Shown one piece after another: positions 1 to 13,600 of a DNA stretch of 64,000 nt. Below the pieces are notes generated by a model. The model did not search any database. It had not been told where the DNA came from and saw nothing but the letters and a program-made list of their open reading frames with translations. The first letter of the stretch is position 1; every line of letters starts with the position of its first letter. Source of the stretch: Syngnathus acus (Eukaryota; Chordata; Actinopteri; Syngnathiformes; Syngnathidae); NCBI RefSeq assembly GCF_901709675.1, contig NC_051090.1:3159342-3223341 (forward strand), in the 5' to 3' direction. A program made the position numbers and the translations under genes.

Positions 1-1354
1 CACACACGATGAATAACAAAGCCAAGCGTTGGATCAGCACTAACTTTGCATCTCTATCAGTTGTTTTCACTGTTACAGCCCACATGCATCGGGGCAAAGA
101 GGACCCCTTCGATCCAGTAGATGGCGCTGTGATGAAACAGTCTACCTTGCCAATCTATTTCATATTATTCTGACCATTTCCATCTAGGGAGCGGGCATTA
201 GTTCCCATTCCCAGCAGTCAAAGCCAGGCCTCATCTCAACTGAGCCGATGTCCCGGGGTGAGGAATTAGGAAGGTTTGGCTTGGCCCGCTCGACTCCTCT
301 CTTGCCGAGAAGGAGGATGTTTGAGGGCGCACCAAAGACAACATAAACGCCACTGCGGCTGACAGGAAACACATCCGCGGGACTCGGCGACATCAGCGTT
401 TAGACCGCAACATTGCAAGCAGTGCGGTGACGGCCAATCGGGCTCCACAGACACACGAAGTCGGCCATTTTGGGTGCGTTTGCATTATGTCGAACCTCTG
501 CTATTGCACTCGTGATGACCAGGTTCCAAACTATGTCTGGTTCTCATTTTAAGGCTATAATTGGGGGAGAGGGGGGGGCGATGTCACGATCAATGTTTTT
601 CTCCTAGACGACCGCCCGCCTCATGTTACTTCATAAAAATTCACTCGCCGTGTTCAAAAAGGGAGGTCCACATACACACATGTGCCGACGAAAACACAGC
701 TGGCACACCACGACAAGGTCACTACCAATCACGTGTTTATATCGGCGAGTCGGGGCTCCCTCACGGAGAACGGGAACTCGCATGAGGATGGAAAAAGAAA
801 GAAAGAGAAACAAAGACCACGCCTCTAATAACGCTCTACCACCCGTACATGTGCAATATGAGAAGTGTGTTATTTGAGGGTGTGTGCAAAGGTGCACGGG
901 CAGGCCACAACTAAAAGTAGCTGTAATTACGAGGGTGTGTGAGTGTGTGTGTGTGTGTAAGCTCAAGGTTAAAGACGCTATTATGGCACTGCGGTTGCAG
1001 ACAATCCATCCATCTATATGGTCGACCTTCATACCAGACTATAAATACACACGCTATCGCAGGTTGACCGAACAGGTACGAGACTCATTACTGTGCTGAT
1101 TGAGCGCTTGGTTGCTAGGTTACAGAGTATTATGGGGTGTACACACATCTTTTTTGTCATTTGTGACCATGGTGTGAAGAAAGAAGGAAATAGTGTCACG
1201 GTCTAATGCGACCCAGACAGCCTGGAAAAGGCGGCATTTATATTTGTTATACATATATTAAATAAGTTCAGTACTATTTGAGAACATCCTCCGATTCAAT
1301 CAACCTGTTGCATCTGTACTTTGTGGTCAAGTGAAAATGAATTAGCCGTCTCAC
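1..1354 (-). other. scfd2: scfd2 intron 6, partial
   Basis: Non-coding. Holds a GT-rich microsatellite at about 935-959 and AT-rich sequence at 1235-1280. No SCFD2 C-terminal exon or other coding exon is visible on either strand. Confidence 0.7.
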
Positions 1355-1634
1355 CTGTGATGTTTTGCAGCAAGGGGCTGAGTTTGCTTTCCCTGGTGAT
1401 GGCCAACGTGAGCCCTCCGATCACCTCCCGTTCCAGCTTCTCCCTTAGCCGAACGTCTTCCCGCTCGGCGGCCTGGGCCTCGTCGGCCAGCGAGTACAAG
1501 TAGATCAGCAGGAGGATCAGCTCGTCGGGCCCGCACTCGTCCTCGGCGAAGCTGGCGCCGTCCTGGCTTCCGCGTGGCTTCAACAAGGGCACTATCTGAC
1601 TCAGCACCGAAGTGAAGTCGGCATCTCCGAGAGC
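1355..1634 (-). CDS. scfd2: scfd2 coding exon 6
   Basis: Acceptor TATCAG|GCTCTC, donor ACAG|GTGAGA, phase 0 in and 1 out. Encodes ALGDADFTSVLSQIVPLLKP, then DELILLLIYLYSLADE and a final SKLSPLLQNIT. The acidic linker (DGASFAEDECGPDE) is more divergent than its flanks. The next exon lies beyond the left edge: no continuation was found in 1-1354. Confidence 0.92.
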
Positions 1635-4600
1635 CTGATATACATGAAAACAGACAAAAGTGTTATGAGTGGATACTGTCAAATAATTTAGTAAACCTTT
1701 TTTGCAATCAACATGGGCAATTACTGAGTAAAAAATAATAATAAATACAAATAATGTTGTATGCAAATTGTGAATGGCCAAGTTTCTTTGTTTCAGCTTT
1801 TTGGAGATTTCACTCTTAGCAACGGCTACAGGAAGTTCTGCTTTAAATCTGCGCGCGGGTGATTGACCGATCACCATTTGGCCGTTCTTCGCATCCCGGG
1901 ATCCATCCAGGCTCAGAGTGAGCCAATCACAGAGGCTCAGCAAAAAAAAAAAAAAAAAAAAGCTCCCCTTAGACAGGAAACCAGCTCCAGATGCAACTCC
2001 CGGAGGAAGGTAAGCAGGGCTAACCCGAAGCAGGCCTTTCACAATGAACCTTTTTCGGGGTGCAGCGTCTGGCGAGGGGAGGAGGGGCAGTTTGCGAAAA
2101 GTGGCCAGGTCGGGTTCGGTTTACCCGTCAACGCCAAAATGCTAAATTGCGTTCTTTGACCGGTACTCTGCAAAGCACAAATATGCAATCGTGTCCGCCA
2201 ATCTGGAAGCCGTACATGAGACCTTGGGAGACAGGCCGTAAATCTCCGTGTCGGACTCAATTGTGAACAGCAGCGCTGCTGTTTTTTGTTTTTTTTTCTC
2301 CCCTCCGACATGAGAGTCACGGTCATCATCATCAGTGGCAAAAGCACTGTATTTAAGTAAAAGTACAAATACTGGTGAAAAAACAGACAAAAATTCAAGT
2401 ATTGGTTCAACTCCCATACTTAAGTAAAAGTAAAAAAAGATACACTTAAGTACTTTGTTCGATGACTGTGATGAATCTGACAATGAGGAGCTGCTGTTTA
2501 ATAAAAAGACAATTCCCTTTGCGAAAGTCGAGCGTGAACGGAAATCTACCGTTTATTTTACGCCTATAAAAACCCAGTGATGGACAACGTCCCCCGTAAG
2601 GGCTACGGCGGAAATGTGTGATTTTTAAACAGAAAGACGACAAGTTATAAATCTGACCACAATTCCGAGTATCAACAGCGGAAGAGTCGAGATTAAACAC
2701 GTGTTAAGTCTTAGCATGCGAGTGTCAGTGCAAAACATTTTACACGATTGCTTGTGAGAAAAAGACAAAAGCCTTAAATGAGGCATTTCCTTGACGTGAT
2801 TTTCAAATTGCCACATCAATTTTAATTTGAGTCCCCCCCCTAAAAAAAGCAAAATTAGCATATAATCTATTTATTCAAATATTTATCTTGGTAAATTTCT
2901 TTTTCCTTTTAGGTGCAGTACATTTTGATGGAATCAGAAGCTAATCCAAGCTAATGCTATCACTGAAGGAAAAAAGAAGGCCTTCCATCTTGACTTGCCA
3001 GTTTAGGGAATAAAAAAAAGCTAAAAGCCGTGAAATCGCCAAAGGCACTTAAAAGTAAGGCGACCTCTCGCTTGGGCCGTCTGTGTGTAACGGCCGACAT
3101 AAATCTCCGACCTGACTCGCCACACAGAGCGGGAGCTTGCCCGTTTTTGTTTCTGATCGCAGCGTGCTGACATGTTAAGCAGCACAAATCAAAACGCATC
3201 GCACTTGCCATGACCGGAGCTACACTTGAACGTTCTCACCCTGCACTTCCCTCACATAGAATTCAGAAGAGACTCCCAGACACAAACGGCGGTCACTGCG
3301 GCTAGAACATCTGTTTGGCACACGACACCCCCCGCCAAGTGGTACGGTCCAGTTTAGTTCACTACGCCACAGGACAGTTTGGAGCACTAAATCTTAATCT
3401 CGTTTGTGTTTCTTTTTTATACACAATATGAAAAATATTTTTGAAAAAAAAAATTAAAATAAAGTGCAGTGATTATATTTTATTATAGTGATAATAAATT
3501 AAAAAAAAACTTTTTGGGATAGCACAGAGAAGGTCTGTGCACCACAAACTCAACGCTCGACAATTGTTAACCCCCCGTGGGAAAACACATGCTCGCTAAC
3601 CACGTAGCTCTTTTCCTCGACTCCAAAGCGCTAAAAGAAAGACATAGGTTAGACTGCGGTATTTAATGAGCCTGCATCTCAGCCTGCGACACATTACACC
3701 GCTCGTCCCCTTCCCACACACACACATTGCGAGAATCAGAACGACTCATCAGTAAACAAGCAGCCGAGACAGTTACATGCCATCCTCTAATTGACTCAGG
3801 AGGCTCCGGCATGGAGGAAAACATCCTCGAGTAAACACCAGCTTGATTGCAATAAACACACCAAGTCGACGTTTTATTAGGGCTCGAGCAGAGAAAACTG
3901 TATTTTCCATTTTTCTTTCCAGATTTGAAAGAAATTTTACTCCCCAAGATATCCTTGGTCAAAGTTCATAATTACGATATCTATGCTAATTTAGATTAGT
4001 ATATGTTAGCATTAAGCTAGCCAAACTTCATTCTCGGAAATGATACCATGCTTTTGAAATAAAAAAAAAAGATTCCAATTGCATCACTTTAGAACAAAAC
4101 ATTCCGAATTACGTCATTTGAACCATGCAACATAAATCCAGACCTACGACTTCTTTTCATGAGCGCGGCTAATTAAGAATTGTGTATTGAGAGGGATTAA
4201 AGAAGTCTGTCTTGCACATGGAGAGCAGTGGGAGACCAAAAGTAGGCTGCAAGGGTGGGGGGACAATGTGAAGGCAATTCAGACTCATTTAATTCCTAGG
4301 GGATGTGATGCATATTCGCAAGAGACCATTCAAACGATAGGGGGCAGTGTTGCGTCACCTTGACGACCCAGCGGGGTCCGCACAACTTTCCCTCAAAAAC
4401 GAGCATCTTTGGGAGTGTTTCAGCCCATTAGCTGTACATTTGGTGCGTCCCAGTTGTGTCGTTCGGCATTCTGCAGTGCTGAGATCAGCAAGCGTTCGGA
4501 AACGGGTACTAGTCACCATCCACCATCGTTTGGTTTCCACTAAATGGAGGTAACGCGCACATCTGGATGAAATAAAAAAAAAAAAGAGGTCCGAAAGCCT

Positions 4601-7600
4601 CGGCCAGGGCCTTTGGGGGAAAGTAACAAAGTACAAATACTTTGTGTGTAAAAACGTGGTATCATCATCCCGACGTCTGCCACCATCACGAACAAACATG
4701 TCGCCTACACACAGCTGAGTTTCCCCTAAACATTTATAAAACTTTGCAAACATGTCCAATGGGGGGAAAAAAATCTGGCTTGCGTACACACCTGGGGGAA
4801 AATGAATTTTGTGGACAGCGCCAAAAACCACAGGAATGCTGAAAAACTAAACAAAATGAGGACAGAGATGGGGGGGAAGTAATCAAGTTTGGAATGATGG
4901 GAAGAAGAATTAAGATGCTATCACTGCCAGCGTGTGTCCTGCGTGTTCGAGAGATGTTCAATTACAAGTCAATTACAATCAATTAAGATGAATTACTGTC
5001 TGAGCTCGGGTTAACGAGCCGGGCATCCGCGTCAACATAAAACGGACGACGTGTTCCCACAAGAAATGAGTAAGTCGGACAGTTACGGGAAGTACATCAG
5101 TCTTTTGTCTTCTTTTTAGGAAAACTTCAAAAGCTTAGCTAATTTATCTGGACCTTTCGACTGCAAAGCAAGCCATAATAACTAAGGCACCGCCCGTGTC
5201 TTATTACAGCGTTAAAAATAAATAGCGCTAAACGGCTACGCTCGCTTTCGAATGAGGGTGTTGCTTAAAAAGACTGCATTGTCACGATTTAGAAACCCGA
5301 GAGCTGAAAAAATTGTTATGAAAATCGATCTGACGCAAAGATCGCCAATAAAACCAACACAATAAACAGAATGCTAACTAAATGTAGCGCCACCGTGTGA
5401 CAGTATTCAGTTTTGATATTCAATCCCCGGGTTCCTGTCCCTCGGCTCAGTTTCTAGCTTGCGGCGATGCGAGTCCATGGCGGAAGACAAATAATGACAA
5501 TAAGCCAGGAAAAACACAATGGGACTTGGTAGCGGTCTGTAAAAGCAGGCGCACATTACGTGCACGCACAATTTAAGGCGTCCACGAGGACCAAAAGGCA
5601 TAATAAACACTTGCGAGCTTGTTTTCCCATCCTAGTTCCACGCAAAAAAAAAAAAATAGCAAAGGGGAGGAAATTATAAAAAAAAAAGTGAATTCATGAT
5701 TTGTTTCTCACATTATTTTCATAATTTAACTTGCCAAGGGGGAGGTTTGACCTTTTTTTTTTTTTTTCCATGCACAGTTGTCCACATGAATTCCCAGCGT
5801 ATATGATGAAGTGTATCGCGTCAACACGGCGGCCCCTCCCTCGGCTCTTCGACGGCTTAATATCGTCGACGCGCATACAGCGAGGCTTCTGTCGCACGCA
5901 CACTCCGCCAAAACAACTCACACAAAGATAGATGTGTTGCGCTGGTGTTTGCTCGAGTGTCACGGGCCGAGTGGACGCGACACGCAATGAAAGAGCGCAC
6001 ACACCCGCCGTAATCCCTCAGCAGACCGCATGTCTGCACTTGTGCGTTGCACCAATGATTAAAATGTGGAGTTATCGAGACCTTTTAGAAACATCACATA
6101 TTTTCCCGACAGGCAATTTTTAACAAATTTAACAAAATGTTCTCTCTTAAGTTGCATAATTGCAATGTTTGCCAAAGTAGCAAATGTTGAGTTCTTGTCA
6201 GGGTTCATTCAAGGTTCTAATTTTTTTTTTTTTTGGTGCAAGGAAATTTTCACCATGTTCCAAATCAGTTGTTCTGAAATCACAAAATTTGAACAAATTT
6301 AAGTTTAACAACGCCTCCAAATGATTAATCGATTCCGAAAACAAATGCCAATTAATTTGATAAATGATCACCTCTAGCAATCTTCTTATAATCGATTATC
6401 CTATCGATTATTTCATTCGATAATTGAACAATCAAATTGATTCGCACCCCTTTTATGCCAAAAAGTCAAGATGGAGACAAGCCAAGTTGAGAATCGCATG
6501 GTTGATTTTCCAATATGTGTGAAAGCAAAACACGCTATGTCGATGGCGGCTCCAAACACACGCGCGCACAATGAAATCGAACAATACAAACAACATCAAG
6601 CCGGGCTTCCGCTCCACAAACATTCCCAGAGTCGTAAGCCAGGCGGCTCAGCTAAACACGATAGCAAAGGGGGGGGATGACCAGGCAACCCTAATTCCCT
6701 AAATCCACCTCGACACATCCATCCTTGTTGCTGCAACCGTCCAACTTTTTTTCCCCAGATTTATCGACAAAGCTCTTTCCTTCAGCAAAGCATACAAATT
6801 ACAAATATGGAAATAAACCATAAAAAAACTGCAGCTAATTCTAAACCCTCCAATAAATAAAAGCTTCTCAAATAAATCGAACATTATAAATGATAAAATG
6901 AAATTGTGAGGCTCTCTGTGGAACAAAATGTGGCGATAAATTATTTTGGTACAATTTGATCGACTTCTGACATTTCCTACCATCTATGAAGCGAAGCATA
7001 AAAAGTTTGGACTCGAGTTGTTTCCATCCATCGTTCCAAATCCAAAGGTCCGCTGAAGGACATTTATGGAAACAGGCCTGTGGATTCACTTCCTATGCTA
7101 GGATAATATACAACAAAAGAAAATGCCATTTTCTTGACTGAATAGAATTTTCGGAAACAGACCGCAGAGGGCAAGACGACTCTCCACAAGACAGCTTTAC
7201 AAGTCCTGCAAGACGTGAGGCGCTGATGCCTTGTTGGACCGAGCTTGCCGGCAAAGATGGATGGCGACATCAAATTCTGGGCACACGAAGCTCATTCCTC
7301 CTGTCTTCAGACCTTGTAATCCCCGGAGGCTAATGGATCACCTTCACTTGCCCAGACCACGGACTACCAACCCAGCACGCGGCCGGCATTATGAAATAGA
7401 GCTTGGCAAAGGTGACCCACATGGCAGTAGAAGACCGGTTCTGTTCTGGGGCTGCTTTGCTACACCCGACACGGATGCGGGGTAGAAGACTATCGAGGGA
7501 TTCTGGAACGGATTTAGCAACAGACTGCGGATTCATACAACAACAAAACAAGAACAAAACATGTTCTGAAGAACCTTGATCTAAAAGCGCTAAATTATGC

Positions 7601-10600
7601 AGCCTGGAGAAGATAGTGAGCCAGCTGGAGTGTGTTAAGAAAAAGTATGAGGACCAAATGACAAAGTAGCGCGTTCTCTGGAGTTATTTTTCTACACAGC
7701 GTCTACTAACGATGAAATCTCGAGTCGATCACGACATTTTGAAGGCTCAGTTCCAGTCGTTGATCGAAAAGATAAAGACACAAAGGGATGGAAAGAACCA
7801 AAAAAATTCTGAAGATCTCCTTCAGGAACTAATGGGAGTGGGAGGGTACGCCACATATCCCCTTTTTGAGGGGGGGGGGGGGGGGGGTCATGGCGTCCCA
7901 GGTGTCTGCTGTCAAGCAACAGGTCAGCATCACCGACGCTCTTCCATCACGCCTCGACCTTCCCGAGCAGATGGTAAAGTCATCGCTAATGCCTCGTCTG
8001 TCTGTTTGCCTAGCGGCTGATGCAGCGCAGAGCCGCGGCCGCTCAACGACGCCTGGCGGGCGGGCGTAGACAGAGCCCCCCCTTCTTCAAACAACACCAG
8101 CGGCCAGCTGAGCAACGACGCTGTCGCCGTCTGCTTGAAATGTACCAAAGTGCACCACTTAGCGTACAAATGTCGCTTGGTAGAATGAATCATTTTCACA
8201 CTCGTGTTGTTTACATGAGTCAGATTGTATGGAGATGTCCAATCAGAGTGCTTGATGAGCGATGTCTTCAAAAAAAAATAACGCAAATCCACCGTTTTAT
8301 TATTATTTTTTCCACCAATACTGCTGCTATGCTAATCTAGCTAAACGGAATCTTTTGGATCGCAGACGTGTCTTTTAATACTTATCGTAGAAGACACCGG
8401 CTGTATCTGTTTTAGCGCTCAGGCTTCAGCTTCGGTCATCTTGTGTTTCTCGGAAGCCAAAAAGTATCAACGAAAGATGACTTTTATAGACCGACAGTGG
8501 GCGGATTCACTCGTACCTGGGACTTTAGACTTTTCGACATGGTCACTTTATAAAATCAGCCATCCAGATCACGATCACGCTTATGAAGACAAACATCTTC
8601 AAAGGGATTTTTTTTTGGGGGGGGGCGAGCGAGCCACTCCTCTTTCCTCTATGAGTTTAAAAAGATGCCCCCGGGCTCTCTGCTGACGTCTGGAAGTGGT
8701 TGAACGTCGCTCAATTACAACGTTCCAGAAAAGTCTGCGACTCTTCAGATGACAAGCGATCGCAAGATTTGAAAGGTTTTATTCGCATTGAAATAAAAGG
8801 CGACGTTCGATGGGAGTGTTCGTTTTCAACCGCTTGTATTCAAATATCAAAGCAGAGAATCGCAAAGCAGATGTGCAAACCGCTCGGTCCGTTTTTCGAC
8901 TCGCAGAAAAAACGTTGTCATGCAAACCCGGAGACGAAATGACACGCTTTTATGCATTTAGAGTTTAAAAGGGGGCAATTCCTCGGATGTGAACCTGCAG
9001 GCCAGAAGAAAATATTCCAAAGCCAAACGGCTTTGCCAACAAGGCTGCATTCGCTTAGCCCAATTACAACAAATGGAGACCAAATGTGTCCCGTGTTCAT
9101 GGAGGAGAACAAATTGAAACGGGTTACACGTCCACGAGAATTGCTGCCATGATGAACACGTGTGTTCCGATTGGTCCGAGGAGGCTCGCTGATCAATTTT
9201 CACGGTCACGATGAGCACCGGTCGATGCCAAAAAAAGACCTCCGCACTACTTTTGATCCAGCAACTTTCTTTCGATCTATATTATTCACATTCAAAGATT
9301 TCATGAGGGGGAGGGGGAGGGGGAGGGGGGGGCTCATATGTTCTTCTTCTGGTGGCCTATTGTTGTTCGCTCGGCGCGCTTGGAAACACATGTGGCTCCG
9401 TTTGTGCCTTCCTTTAGGAACGGGGAATGAAAGTAACCCAAAACGAGGATCGACATTGAACGGCTAATGATGAGCAGGAGGAGGAATGACACGCCCTTAA
9501 CTTGCCAATTTCTCACTTGTTGATTTTTTAAAAGCCGCTTATTGGCCCTCGCCTTTTGTGTTTTTTGCAGTCGTGCTACAACTTTTTTTTACATCTTCCC
9601 TATTGTGTCCCCTTACACAGACTATAAATCGTGGAATTTGCGCTTGTTCTGTTTGGGTGGTCATCCGAGTTGAGAGAAACTTTTAATCGGAGAGATAATT
9701 AATGACTTTAACAGCACAATAAACGTGGAGTTCAAACATCACTCTTGTAAACATAGCATGGAGATCTTTCATGAGTGCCTGAAGCTATGCGACAATGTAT
9801 TTGGAGAAATACTTATTCACTCTTAATGGACATTTAGCCCTTTTGACACGTTTGCAGCTTTGGATGCATAGCCGAGCTACCGACTCTACTTCTACTTCTT
9901 CATTGAATTTCCTGGATCCCCTTTGGGATGCTGCTTCCGCCCACAGGTGAGTCTTGGAACTACATCGGGCATTGGGTTTGTGTGTGTTGTCAACACGCCG
10001 AGGACTTTTTGAGGTGCATCTTTGTTGAACGTCTAGTCAATTAAGACATTGTTAGACTACAAACAAATTCTGCTGATCACACACGACCCCCCCTCTATTG
10101 AGCTATGAGGTTACATGTAGACCAGCGGCCCCAGGGAACTATGGGTAATTAATGACAGAGCAAGAGTAGCCAGAGTCTGTATCCCATTGACCCAAATTGA
10201 CCCTCCTTGGTTTGTTGCCATGGCGATGGTTACTCTTCTCTTTGGGTGACTGGTCGAATCCCTGGGGCAACAAGGTGGGCACGAGGGGGGCTTCAGATGT
10301 GTACAATTACACGCTTAGCAAAGAAGAGTCCTTGTGTCACCTTTGCTTTACCACCAGAGGGGATACCCCCCCCCCTACTACCCTAATCCTCCTTATTGCC
10401 CCTTTTATCTCTAATGTCGCAAGACAACGCTCATCCCGGGCAGCAGGGGGCACTGCCAGACTGCTGAGCTTCCTGCACAGAAGGACATTCATCACGAACT
10501 GACGTGCAGTCATTCAATGGTGGTCTAAGAGAGCATTGTCTTGTTGACATCCATCTCAACTTCAGCCCTTTCCCTAGACAGTATTTTTTTTATTTTCGAA

Positions 10601-13600
10601 AACATAACCACTGAAAAGAAATAGCCCAAACCATGCCAAGCCCACAAGCCACATTTGAATTTTTTTTTTCCTCGTTTTTTTTTTTCCTGGGCCCAAGTAT
10701 CATTATCTAATCTAACAAAAAGAGACAGTCATAGGTGTTGGAATGCCGCTGTCTCCATTTCAGGCGGGACACAAAGACACACATCCTACGGTCGGCTGAC
10801 CTTTGCCGGCCCGCGCTCAGCAGGAAGTGACAAATGATCTGATAGTTAATCTGTCCTGAGGTGGAGCTTTTTTGGCGAGGGGGGGCGGTGGGGAGGACAG
10901 AGGGCTTGTTTGTGACAACAGAAAGCTGATCCGCACATTAAAGGATGAATGTATAGATGCACTTGTGGCTTCACATACAGCTGAGAAGGTCGTATCATCG
11001 CCCCCCCCCCCCAAAAAAAATTCAATAAATTAAAAAAATGTCATTTCAAAATTCATTTTCTTCATGATATATTTTTTAAATTAATCGGGTACGATTTTTT
11101 TCCCGTCAAAGATTAGAATCAGTATTAGCCTGATGGTTGGGGTCTAATTTTTGGTGGGGTTGGAACGGATTAATTACATCTAAACTCATTTCAAGGAGTA
11201 TAATTGATTTGATGTACAATGTGCTGTCAATTGAGCTACAAGCTTGGTCAAAAAATGATTTCAACTCATAAATCCAGTACGTGTGAGGTGTTGTGCCGAT
11301 CAGAAGTGGTCGACGGGTCACTTCACTGAGGACACCGTCTCATTGTGGGGGTTTCTCGCAACCGAGCCACTTCGACCGCCTTGTTTGTGAAGCTTAACGG
11401 TCAATGCGGCACTGTGGTATTTTTTTTAAATTTTTCCCCCCCAGAAGTCTGCGGCGTCTTCTTGGTGCATGCTCAAATGAAGCCTGACGCCACGAGACCA
11501 AGTCAGCAGACCACACTGACCTGATTCACCCGGGAGGCTGAGAGACCCTCTTCTATGAGCTGCCGAGACCACCTCGTACAAACGCCGCTCAGTGCGGCTT
11601 TGGATGGAACACCAAGCCAAAGAAATATCACATTTATTGTTGATGTGGTTTTGCTTTACGGTCCTTGCTGCTTTTGTTCGTTTTCACATGTATCGATTTG
11701 ACCTACAAATCGAATTTGCTCCGTGACCAAGCTCCGTTGACTCCGTTTATCCCGATTGATAAATCATTGAAATGATTTGATTCTATTTGAAATTCCATAA
11801 AGAGCTCTCGGCCTCCACAATCACTACAAAATAGAATGCGCTTGATACAAAACAGAGGGGGGGAGGGGGGGGATCCAATTTAACTTTGGCAAAGCTCTAA
11901 CTCAACTCAACGGCTATTAAAAGCAAAGCAATCCTCATACGGTTTCAATTCAGTGAGGCGGCGCACGGGTGACATTTAGCAGAAAGACGCTTAGCAGAAC
12001 AATTAAAACGCAAGCGCATGACAATCAAGCGGCAAAGTGTTTTAACACCAAGCCGCTTGATTGGTTCCCATGTTGATTGATTTTTTTTTTTTTTTTAACC
12101 GGGGGAAGAAAACAAGTGCGAACGACCGCCGGCGGGATGGCGAGGTAATACGGAGAGCAAAGCGAGCGAGGGAATGATAACAGGAAGTGAGATGAGTTTG
12201 TGTTGCCCCCCCCCGGCCCACTACTCCATCACCTCAGTTAAAAAGCTCCCCGCTATATAAACAGTCGTCTCTGCCTATTAAACAGATCGTACATTAGGCC
12301 TGAGCTGCGCTGAGCAACGTAAACACAGCCGTCCGTCTCAAGGTACGCGGGATGTTGGGATGGGGTAGGAGGGTTTATTCCGGGGGTCTTCCTGGGGAGT
12401 GAACTGCATCAAAAGTGATCATCTCTGGCCAAACACAGGAAGGAAGACAAATAAGTCGCTGGCTTGATAACCCGCCTTTAGTCTGTATGAGGGAGGCTTG
12501 CTTTAAACGCAGATGTGCAACACTTGCTGCAATGCGGCGTTGCTACCAATGATACGCCTTTGCTCAATTTAAGTGGGACACATTATGGAAAATTGGCTTT
12601 TTAATGGCGTGTAGACAGAGAGTAAGTCTCTGAAGTGTCTGTCCTCCCATCAAGTGTGAAATTAAACAATCAAGTAGATCTTTTCATCTGCTTGCATGTT
12701 TGGGAGAATTTGTCTGCCAGCAACAGGTAAAAACGGGTTTCATTTGCTAACGTCACCAGGCTTGAAACGCAAAACATTCTCAAATCCTATTTCCCTATTG
12801 AAATGAATGGAAATGCCATTGATTCGTTCCAAATAGTGGATCTTTGTGAGAAATGATAAAAAAATATGAGGAGCATGTATTTTGCACTTACGCACGTATT
12901 TTGGCCAGATTTAAAATGGCATTTAAGTTGCCCAAATCTGCTCTATCAGACCATAAAAGGACGGGACAGCAAGTCGTTGACATGGTTTTAACCTTTGAGC
13001 CTTCTTTGAGCAGGACAGTGTAGCTTGGGGGGCTAGCTAAGGGGATAAAGCAAGAATTACGAAACAAGGAGGGACAAGGGGGGGGGGGGCAGTCGGGCCT
13101 AGCCGTGAGGCTGTTAAACAGTGGGGCGACTGTAGGAGGTCAACGCTGGACGACTCGGGCCCTGCAGTCATTTACACGTCTTCTTACAATGCCCAGCACC
13201 CTCCATCTTCTAAGCAGAGATGCTTGAGAGATGTAGAAGATCAGGGAATGTTTGGTCTACGGGGACAGACACTGAAGCCTGGGGGTGGGGGGGGCTATTA
13301 CAGACTTAGACCCACCCCCATTACGTGTCTTGCGGCATTCCGCTCAGATAAGATGAAAGAGAACTTTGGACCAATATCAACATTTTCCTGTGTCACCCGT
13401 CGGAATTATGCGATCCAGATGCTTCATCTGCGAGCGTACGCAAAGCATTCTGGGGGGATAAGCGCGACCTCGTAAATCTTGAAATAACAGGCCACCGACT
13501 CGAGCTTTATTGTCAAGTCGGCATGGCTGCTGGGCGTATACGCCATGACTTTTACAGGTCAATGTACGTCCAGGCGAGAGGGGCAAAGGTGAAAGGTCTG

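Noticed and set aside
1296-2042. 248-codon minus-strand ORF
   Set aside because: It is scfd2 exon 6 read through both splice sites; only 1355-1634 is coding by homology and phase.
4355-4831. 158-codon minus-strand ORF in scfd2 intron 5
   Set aside because: Contains a piece of an interspersed repeat and F/R low complexity; no family resemblance.
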